From assembly GCA_963666825.2 (NCBI GenBank), contig OY763044.2, positions 4,402,001 through 4,466,000 of the forward strand: a stretch of DNA of 64,000 nucleotides, read 5' to 3'. Position 1 is the first letter of the stretch. Every line of letters starts with the position of its first letter. Below, in pieces: positions 9,116 to 15,488 of this stretch. Origin of the DNA: Saccharicrinis sp963666825 (GTDB taxonomy: Bacteria; Bacteroidota; Bacteroidia; Bacteroidales; Marinilabiliaceae). The notes under the pieces are model-generated. The model did not search any database. It had not been told where the DNA came from and worked only from the letters and a program-made list of their open reading frames with translations. The translations under genes and the position numbers were made by a program.

Positions 9116-9625
9116 CTAAGTAAAAATTATCTGCGTATTTTCACCTCCACACATCGCATAAAACTCACCCACAGTAAGAACAGCACTAACATCTTCATAC
9201 AAATCATCTTTTGTAAGCTTAAACATGTCCATTGCTAATTTGCAGGCATAAATCTCTCCACCACCAGCGGTAATCATCTCTAAAAATTCATCAACAGGAG
9301 GAATATCCAATTCATCCATTTGTTTCCTCATCATTGACGAAACTCCACTCTCTACACCGGGTATTGCTCCCAACCATGTTGGAAAAGGTAGTCCTCCCGG
9401 CATTCTCATCGCAGGGTTTCCTACTGTTGATGTATGGAGTTTATTCATATATTTTTTAGTAATAGCATCTAAGCCAAAAAAAGTAAAAAACAATTTAGCT
9501 TCAATTCCTTCCATCACTGCACCATTAGCCAAAACTAAGGTTGCATATACATCTTCAATTGCACCCTTAGCGCAAATGATGCATACTTTTTTTAAAGGGT
9601 TGTCATCTTTAACCATCTTTTCCAT
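9116..9625 (-). CDS. DsrE/DsrF-like sulfur carrier (DsrE2 type)
   Basis: This 169-residue protein belongs to the DsrE/DsrF/DsrH fold, specifically the DsrE2-like branch, whose members carry persulfide sulfur on cysteine. The conserved cysteine is in EIYACKLAMDMF (C128). Further cysteines are C15 and C18 in KKVCIICAKG and C159 near the end. A proline- and glycine-rich segment (MRMPGGLPFPTWLGAIPGV, about 73-91) is also typical of this branch. It is the last gene of the operon with sqr, DUF1641 and a DsrC/TusE protein. It probably accepts sulfane sulfur released by sulfide oxidation; that role is inferred. Confidence 0.8.
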   Translation of the reverse strand: MEKMVKDDNPLKKVCIICAKGAIEDVYATLVLANGAVMEGIEAKLFFTFFGLDAITKKYMNKLHTSTVGNPAMRMPGGLPFPTWLGAIPGVESGVSSMMRKQMDELDIPPVDEFLEMITAGGGEIYACKLAMDMFKLTKDDLYEDVSAVLTVGEFYAMCGGENTQIIFT

Positions 9626-9644
9626 TTTTAAGTTTGCTATCTAC

Positions 9645-9977
9645 TTATACACAACTTGCCGGCTTAGGAATCCCAGCAATTTTAGAAGAAAACTTAAGCG
9701 GACCTCCCGGGAATAATTCATACAAACCTTTAATATCAACAATTCCAGATTTCCCTACTTTGCGAATAGTCAACACTTCACCTTCTTTAAATTTTTCACG
9801 TAAATAATCCAAAACTTCAAAATGCTTATCCGAAAGCTCAATACCAATTTCCTGCGCAATAGCAGCAGCAATATCTTTATCCCATTGTGAAGGATCTGTC
9901 ATGTAACCTTCTTCGTTTACATCAACAGTTTTATTAGCAATTACCTTTTGTCCCATAACCTTTGCAGTTTTATTCAT
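9645..9977 (-). CDS. DsrC/TusE-family sulfur transfer protein with a single C-terminal cysteine
   Basis: The 110-residue protein shows the DsrC/TusE fold signature: VDVNEEGYM near the start, HFEVLDYLREKFKEG in the middle and the swinging C-terminal arm KIAGIPKPASCV. The penultimate cysteine (C109), the persulfide-carrying residue, is present. The second cysteine of true DsrC, eleven residues upstream, is serine (S98). That makes it a TusE-like or DsrC-like relay protein rather than a dissimilatory sulfite reductase partner. Translation may start at M8 (9956). It sits between the DUF1641 gene and the DsrE2 gene. Confidence 0.82.
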   Translation of the reverse strand: MNKTAKVMGQKVIANKTVDVNEEGYMTDPSQWDKDIAAAIAQEIGIELSDKHFEVLDYLREKFKEGEVLTIRKVGKSGIVDIKGLYELFPGGPLKFSSKIAGIPKPASCV

Positions 9978-9995
9978 TAATAATTACAAACTAAC

Positions 9996-10679
9996 TCATG
10001 CATTTATTCCATTTGTTTTTGAAATACTTTTCATAAATGTGACAGCGAAGCCCATAGCTTTTTTCATTTCAGGTTTATTTAACTCTTTAATTAATTTTAA
10101 AAGAGAATATTGGGGTACGTTTTCTTTATCAATACTATTAAAAACATCTAATGTTTTTTGCATAGACAACATCATTTCCGGCTGGGTCATTTTTCGCATC
10201 GTGTCTACTATAAGCACAATATTGTCTGCTAAAGATGCCACATCTTCTTTTGTAAAATGAGTTACCAGATTATCTACCACCTTGCCTATCTCTGTAAAAA
10301 ATTCAAAGTACCCTTTCTTTTCAAACTCATGAAGTGTCTTTGTCATATCAATGATAGATTCACGTACCAAAGGTCCGGCATCCCTTGCAAAATCAACAGT
10401 ACTTTCAAAAACAGAAAGCATAACTGTAATATCATTAATATTATTCAGGAGTTTTAAGCCTAGATATTTTAGCTGATCTATATCTAATTCCACCTGTTGA
10501 TTTTCTAACTCAACCACAGCAGTATCGTACATATCCTTACCAATAATCTGTAAATCAGCAAATAAATCCTCAACACTTTCTGCTTTTCTATTTTGCTGAT
10601 CCAGAGACTTCAGAACCAAATCCATTTTAAGATTTAGCTCATTAATTTGCTCTTGTATATTTTGATTGTCCATAACCAT
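9996..10679 (-). CDS. DUF1641 domain protein
   Basis: A 227-residue soluble, largely helical, acidic protein with an N-terminal coiled-coil stretch and the DUF1641 pattern (repeats of the type EFFTEIGKVVDNLVTHFTKEDVASLADNIV, and a late PEMKKAMGFAVTFMKSI). DUF1641 proteins are recurrently found next to sulfide:quinone oxidoreductases and formate dehydrogenases, but their biochemical role is not established. Here it lies 7 bases after sqr, strongly suggesting a function coupled to that enzyme, perhaps as a membrane or quinone-site accessory. Confidence 0.8.
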   Translation of the reverse strand: MVMDNQNIQEQINELNLKMDLVLKSLDQQNRKAESVEDLFADLQIIGKDMYDTAVVELENQQVELDIDQLKYLGLKLLNNINDITVMLSVFESTVDFARDAGPLVRESIIDMTKTLHEFEKKGYFEFFTEIGKVVDNLVTHFTKEDVASLADNIVLIVDTMRKMTQPEMMLSMQKTLDVFNSIDKENVPQYSLLKLIKELNKPEMKKAMGFAVTFMKSISKTNGINA

Positions 10680-10686
10680 GATTTTT

Positions 10687-11925
10687 TTAAAAAGAAACTC
10701 TTTTTTTGCCAGCCATAGTCATCTCTGCCTCTACAGGAAGTTCTTTACCTTTGAGCAACAAATGCCAATAAATCCATCGAAACATAATTTTACCATAGTG
10801 ATTAATCTTGGTATTCTTCAATAATCCGAAAGGACCTATTCCTGGCAAAGGGAATGTTCCGGGAAGTGGTTCTGTTTCATAATTAAAATCAATCAAAGCA
10901 CCTTTACCATAACCAGTTTCAATATAACAGTTTGCATGACCATCAAATTTCGCTGCTAGCGGACGGCCTTCAATGGCATTCATTAAATTATCAAACAATA
11001 TTTCGGAGGCAAAATGAGCTACAGAACCGGCTTTTGAAGTGGGAAGATTAGCAGCATCGCCAATTACAAATATTTCTTCATGATCACGCTGCTGCAAAGT
11101 ATGCTTATTGGTAAAAACAAAGTTTAAATCATCACCTAATCCGCTTCTTTCAATCATTTTATCGCCCATATTAACAGGTACAATGGTTAATGTATCAAAA
11201 GGAACTTCGCGCTCATCATATGAAACCAGCGCTTTCTTTTCATTATCTATTCTTTCAATATAAAAGTCAGCAACTACATTAATATTCTTTTCCACCAGTA
11301 ACTCAGAAAGCATCTTTGTGGCTATAGGTTTAGTGAACACACCAGCCATTGGAGTTACTATTGTAATATCTACTTTATCTCTAATTCCTTTTTTAGTAAA
11401 AAACTCTTCAGCCAGAAAAACAAACTCTAAAGGCGCAACAGGACATTTATAGGGAATCTCGGTTATGGCCATAACCAACTTACCTCCCTGCCAGCTTTTA
11501 AAATGTTTTTGCAAGGCCAAAGCGCCTTCAATGGTATAGAAATCAAATATATCCTTATACCATAACTGCTCTTTTAATCCCGGAGTTTCTTCAGGACAGG
11601 TTTTAGTTCCGGTTGCAATAATTAAAAAATCATAGAATAACACTTTACCACCATCTAGTAATACCTTTTTATTATCAGCATCAATTTTATCAATACCTGT
11701 ATACATAACATTAACTCCCACAGGAAAGAAACTACTTTTAGGCTTTTTCACATCCCTCTCGTGATATATCCCAAAAGGAATAAATAAAAATCCGGGTTGA
11801 TAATAGTGCGTACGAAATTGATCCACAATCGTAATGTCCCATTCTTCTCTTTCAAGAGCAGCTCTTAACTTATTTGCCATCATGGTTCCAGCTGTTCCAC
11901 CTCCTAGTATCACAATCTTTTTCAT
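10687..11925 (-). CDS. sqr: sulfide:quinone oxidoreductase-type flavoprotein
   Basis: The 412-residue protein is an FAD oxidoreductase beginning KKIVILGGGTAGTMMANKL (dinucleotide fold) with a second FAD motif, EEIFVIGDAANLP (283-295). The three cysteines used in sulfide oxidation by characterised SQRs are present at C110 (TKTCPEE), C161 (PYKCPVAP) and C333 (HANCYIE). The C-terminus is rich in aromatic residues (FRWIYWHLLLKG), as in SQRs that dock on the membrane. It should oxidise sulfide to sulfane sulfur and pass electrons to quinone. I chose the ATG at 11925 because the FAD motif follows directly; an upstream ATG at 11952 adds nine unlikely residues. It is the first gene of the operon. Confidence 0.85.
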   Translation of the reverse strand: MKKIVILGGGTAGTMMANKLRAALEREEWDITIVDQFRTHYYQPGFLFIPFGIYHERDVKKPKSSFFPVGVNVMYTGIDKIDADNKKVLLDGGKVLFYDFLIIATGTKTCPEETPGLKEQLWYKDIFDFYTIEGALALQKHFKSWQGGKLVMAITEIPYKCPVAPLEFVFLAEEFFTKKGIRDKVDITIVTPMAGVFTKPIATKMLSELLVEKNINVVADFYIERIDNEKKALVSYDEREVPFDTLTIVPVNMGDKMIERSGLGDDLNFVFTNKHTLQQRDHEEIFVIGDAANLPTSKAGSVAHFASEILFDNLMNAIEGRPLAAKFDGHANCYIETGYGKGALIDFNYETEPLPGTFPLPGIGPFGLLKNTKINHYGKIMFRWIYWHLLLKGKELPVEAEMTMAGKKRVSF

Positions 11926-12243
11926 ATGTCTAAATTTTAATTTAATTGCCATATGGAACTCACCAATAACACATATCTTATATACATAAGGTCTTTATGG
12001 CTCGTTTCATTTATAAAATCTTATACAATTTGATACTTTGACACTCTTTAGTTTTACTATAAAATCCGTTTACTAAATTCGATCTTACTTCTCTTTCCTA
12101 TTTTGTAATATTTTGTGTATTTTGTTATGTTACAGGAAAGTTAATACACACATCCCAATGATATAGAGTATCGTCTGGTAATAAATATCAGTTTATGATA
12201 TATATCAATTGGTCGTTATAAATAAGATTATAAATCTTACATT
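11926..12243. other. divergent control region between sqr and the Crp/Fnr gene
   Basis: This 318-base region separates the sulfur operon from the regulator. It contains three distinct operator-like arrangements, each listed in the findings. They are CTTAT-ATAC-ATAAG at 11977-11990, three TATTTTGT repeats at 12099-12125, and a near-perfect Fnr-type box at 12195-12208. No convincing TTTG/TAnnTTTG promoter was found on either strand, consistent with promoters that need an activator. Confidence 0.6.
12195..12208. promoter_or_regulatory. Fnr/Crp-type operator
   Basis: The plus strand reads ATGAT-ATAT-ATCAA, nine of ten specific positions of the Fnr consensus TTGATnnnnATCAA. It lies 36 bases before the start codon of the Crp/Fnr gene, so it could mediate autoregulation or control of the divergent sqr operon. 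Confidence 0.6.
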
Positions 12244-12930
12244 ATGAATCAGGAATGCAGATGCGACAATTGCAAACTAAAAGAACTCTTCTTTCAAAAT
12301 GTATCTTCAAATGAAATCATGAGTCTTTGCGGGAGCCGTATTGAAAAAAACTACAACAAGGGAGATTTTATTATTGAACAAGGAAAAACCATTAACGAAT
12401 TCATCTATTTAAAAAGCGGCCTGGTTAAACTCTTTATCACAAATCCAGATGATAAGGAACAGATTCTATCTTTTGCAAAGCCATTTGATTTCGTAAGTCT
12501 GCTAAGTGTTTTTTCTCAAACTAACTACAGTTATTCGGTAATGGCCATTGAAGAATCAACAACCTGTAACTTATCCATTAATGATGTAAAAAAAATAATA
12601 CTTAGCAATGGCCAGTTTGCAATGAGCATACTCGAAAAAATGAGTAAGGTAAGTGATGCTGTTATTAAAGAATCTCTTCAAATCAGAAAACGAAATCTAC
12701 GAGGTAGAATTGCGTATGTTTTATTACATTTCAGAGATGATATATACGGTAACGATTATTTTGAACTTCCTGTAAGCAGAAAAGAAATTGCAGAATATAT
12801 AGGCATGACTACAGAAAATGTCATTAGAGCCTTAACAGAGTTCAGAAAAGATGGTATTATTAAAATATTCGGCAAAGCCATTGAAATTGTGGAATATAAA
12901 AAGTTGGTTCAAATATCTGAACATGGATAA
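12244..12930 (+). CDS. Crp/Fnr-family transcriptional regulator
   Basis: The 228-residue protein has an N-terminal cyclic-nucleotide-binding-type beta barrel (about 30-140) and a C-terminal winged helix with the recognition segment SRKEIAEYIGMTTENVIRAL. Cysteines C5, C7, C10 and C29 near the N-terminus plus C108 in the barrel resemble the arrangement that binds an oxygen-sensitive iron-sulfur cluster in Fnr, although the spacing differs from E. coli Fnr. Divergent placement from the sulfur operon suggests that it controls that operon in response to oxygen, nitric oxide or sulfur species; the signal is an inference. Confidence 0.88.
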   Translation: MNQECRCDNCKLKELFFQNVSSNEIMSLCGSRIEKNYNKGDFIIEQGKTINEFIYLKSGLVKLFITNPDDKEQILSFAKPFDFVSLLSVFSQTNYSYSVMAIEESTTCNLSINDVKKIILSNGQFAMSILEKMSKVSDAVIKESLQIRKRNLRGRIAYVLLHFRDDIYGNDYFELPVSRKEIAEYIGMTTENVIRALTEFRKDGIIKIFGKAIEIVEYKKLVQISEHG

Positions 12931-13035
12931 AAAGAAATTTAACATTATACAAAAAACTATAAAGTACAATAATTACTGACCTATAACATATTTTACCCCA
13001 CCCCCTTTCATTAAATTGCCACAAAAAACAATACT

Positions 13036-14430
13036 ATGTTTGATAAGGATATATATATTAACCGTAGAAACAGGTTAAAACAGAAAATGACCAAAGGTCT
13101 AGCATTAATTTTAGGTAACATTGATGCTAGTATGAACTACCCGGATAACACATATCATTTTAGACAAGACAGTACTTTCCTTTACTTTTTTGGCTTGGAC
13201 TATCAAGGCTTAGCTGCTATTATTGATTTTGAAAGCGGAGAGGAGATTTTATTCGGAAATGATTTTGAAATTGATGATATCATATGGATGGGACCTCAGG
13301 CAAAGCTTAAAGACAATGCACTAAAAGTAGGTGTTACTCAAACTCATCCATTATCTAAAATAAAAGAATTCGTTAGCAAGGCCCAGTCACAAGGAAGACC
13401 TATACATTTTACACCTCCTTATCGTGGAGAAAACACCTTAACATTAGGCGATCTTTTGGATGTAAATCCGCTTAAAATAAAAGAAATGCATTCTATTGAA
13501 TTCATTAAGGCCTGTGTAAGTCTCCGTTCAATAAAAGAACCTTGCGAAATTGAAGAAATGGAACGTCATATGGCTGTAGCATATCAAATGCACACTACAG
13601 CAATGAAAATGGCTCATCCGGGAACAACAGAACAGCAAATTACAGGAATACTTGAGGGTGTCTCAATGTCAGGTGGAGGACCAATTTCATTCCCTATAAT
13701 CTGTTCAGTAAGAGGAGAAACACTTCATAATCACGTTCACCCAAATACTTTAAAAACTGGTGACTTATTATTAGTTGATGCAGGTAGTGAATCGCCATTA
13801 CATTATGCTACAGATCACACAAGAACATCTCCTGTTGGTGGAAAATTCACAAGTAGACAGAAAGACATTTATCAAATAGTAGTAGATACAAACAATGCTG
13901 CATTAGCAGCTACAAAACCAGGAATCACCTATAAGGAGGTTCATATGATTGCAGCTAAAACAATGACTGCTGGATTAAAATCTTTAGGATTAATGAAAGG
14001 AGATATTGATGAAGCCGTAGCTCAAGGTGCACATGCTTTATTTATGCCTCATGGTTTAGGACATATGATTGGACTCGACGTTCACGACATGGAAGATTAC
14101 GACCAAAGACTGGTTGGTTTTGATGACGAAGTTCAACCTAGTACTCAATTCGGATTGGCAGCCTTACGTTTAGGAAGAAGACTACAACCTAATTTTGTAG
14201 TTACTAACGAACCAGGAATGTACTTTATACCAGATTTAATTGACAAGTTCAGATCTGAAAAGAAATTCACTGACTTTATTAATTATGATATTGTTGAAAC
14301 ATACAAAGGATTTGGTGGAGTACGACTTGAAGATGATGTTTTAATAACAGAAACAGGAAGCAGAGTTCTGGGAGAACGTATTCCAATCAATCCTGAGGAT
14401 GTAGAAGCAATGGTACAATCAGGAAAATAA
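13036..14430 (+). CDS. pepP: Xaa-Pro aminopeptidase (M24B, aminopeptidase P)
   Basis: This metallopeptidase releases N-terminal residues that precede proline. The 464-residue protein has the aminopeptidase P N-terminal domain (about 1-160) and a pita-bread catalytic domain. The two-metal ligands are visible: the aspartates in LLVDAGSES and ATDHTRTS, the histidine in PHGLGHMIGLDVHD, and glutamates in TNEPGMYF and VRLEDDVLIT. Length is typical and no signal peptide is seen, so it is cytoplasmic. It appears to be a single-gene unit followed by two hairpins. Confidence 0.93.
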   Translation: MFDKDIYINRRNRLKQKMTKGLALILGNIDASMNYPDNTYHFRQDSTFLYFFGLDYQGLAAIIDFESGEEILFGNDFEIDDIIWMGPQAKLKDNALKVGVTQTHPLSKIKEFVSKAQSQGRPIHFTPPYRGENTLTLGDLLDVNPLKIKEMHSIEFIKACVSLRSIKEPCEIEEMERHMAVAYQMHTTAMKMAHPGTTEQQITGILEGVSMSGGGPISFPIICSVRGETLHNHVHPNTLKTGDLLLVDAGSESPLHYATDHTRTSPVGGKFTSRQKDIYQIVVDTNNAALAATKPGITYKEVHMIAAKTMTAGLKSLGLMKGDIDEAVAQGAHALFMPHGLGHMIGLDVHDMEDYDQRLVGFDDEVQPSTQFGLAALRLGRRLQPNFVVTNEPGMYFIPDLIDKFRSEKKFTDFINYDIVETYKGFGGVRLEDDVLITETGSRVLGERIPINPEDVEAMVQSGK

Positions 14431-14560
14431 CATTTCCGTTTAAAATATATTTTGAGACATCTTGCATGTATTTCTATTTATTAATTATAAATAAGAAATT
14501 CCAATCAGGAAAGATTTTCCTTAAAATGCAATTCTCTTAAATGATTTGATCCCCCCATCC

Positions 14561-14609
14561 TCACACTTTTCGTGTGAAACTTCCCTTTAGTGTTTACGCT
14601 AAAGGGAAG
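14561..14609. terminator. tandem hairpins downstream of pepP
   Basis: TCACAC-ttttc-GTGTGA (14561-14577) is followed two bases later by an 11-bp stem, CTTCCCTTTAG / CTAAAGGGAAG (14580-14609). The longer stem is not followed by a clean T run, so it may be a weak terminator, a processing site or part of a small RNA. Confidence 0.45.
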
Positions 14610-14711
14610 ATCTCTTTATAAATGAAACTTTCTATTTAAAAGCTTCTTAAAGTCTTTCTTTTAATTACCTTTAACCTACACATTAAAAAACTTCCCTAAA
14701 TCCCTTTTAAT

Positions 14712-15014
14712 ATGAGTTCTGCAGGACATGTTTTAGATATGATAGCTCGAGTTAAAAACAACCGGGCACTTAAAGAACAAAATTTAAGTAAGTACCGCAA
14801 GATCAAAGCTGCATACGAAAAGCAATCTGATCACCACATTTCCTTTCGTGATAAAAATAAACTACCTGAACAAGAGTCCAGAAAACTACGAAATAGTATT
14901 AGAGAGAAGTTAAAACAAGAACAGAAAAAACAACTAACAAAAACAATAGCTTTAATTAGCATCTTAGTTTTAACAACGACAATTGGATTCTATATATTTT
15001 TGACCATTATATAA
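14712..15014 (+). CDS. small single-span membrane protein with a basic, coiled-coil N-terminus
   Basis: The 100-residue protein begins MSSAGHVLDMIARVKNNRALK, followed by a strongly charged, probably helical stretch (about 20-75), and ends with one hydrophobic segment (about 78-98) that should anchor it with the N-terminus in the cytoplasm. I have seen proteins with this GHV-DMI-NR opening across Bacteroidota, always of unknown function. It precedes the DinB-like gene by 8 bases and is probably cotranscribed with it. Confidence 0.7.
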   Translation: MSSAGHVLDMIARVKNNRALKEQNLSKYRKIKAAYEKQSDHHISFRDKNKLPEQESRKLRNSIREKLKQEQKKQLTKTIALISILVLTTTIGFYIFLTII

Positions 15015-15022
15015 TTTCACCT

Positions 15023-15487
15023 ATGGACTTTTCAAAAACAACAAAAGGAATATTGGAATATATTAATTCCTGGGAAAATAAATTACACTCTTTACCTGAA
15101 GACACCATATCAAACAGATACAACAGTCAAAACCGAAGCATAAAACAGATACTTGGTCATTTAATTGATTCTGCGGCCAATAACCATCAACGTATGATAC
15201 GTTTGCAATACAATAAGAATCTAAAATTCCCTGACTACCAACAAGACAATGATTTATGGATTTCACTGCAAGATTATCAGCATGCAGACTGGAATAATAC
15301 AATCAACCTATGGAAGTTTTATAACCTCCACATGATACAAGTGATCAATTCCGTTGACAAATCAAAACTTCAAAATACATGGAACAACTTTGAAGGCAAT
15401 AGCGTAACCTTAGAGCAAATGATTAATGGTTATTTAGGTCACATGCAATTACATTTTAATGAAATCCAGGAATTAATTGATGCTTAA
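15023..15487 (+). CDS. DinB-fold protein (putative metal-dependent hydrolase)
   Basis: The 154-residue protein has the four-helix DinB pattern with the metal-binding histidine triad: H46 in KQILGHLIDSA, then H140 and H144 in YLGHMQLHF. Proteins of this family act as nickel or zinc enzymes, often thiol transferases or damage-inducible proteins, but the substrate here cannot be told. It lies directly after the small membrane protein gene and ends one base before the facing penicillin-binding protein gene. Confidence 0.78.
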   Translation: MDFSKTTKGILEYINSWENKLHSLPEDTISNRYNSQNRSIKQILGHLIDSAANNHQRMIRLQYNKNLKFPDYQQDNDLWISLQDYQHADWNNTINLWKFYNLHMIQVINSVDKSKLQNTWNNFEGNSVTLEQMINGYLGHMQLHFNEIQELIDA

Positions 15488-15488
15488 C

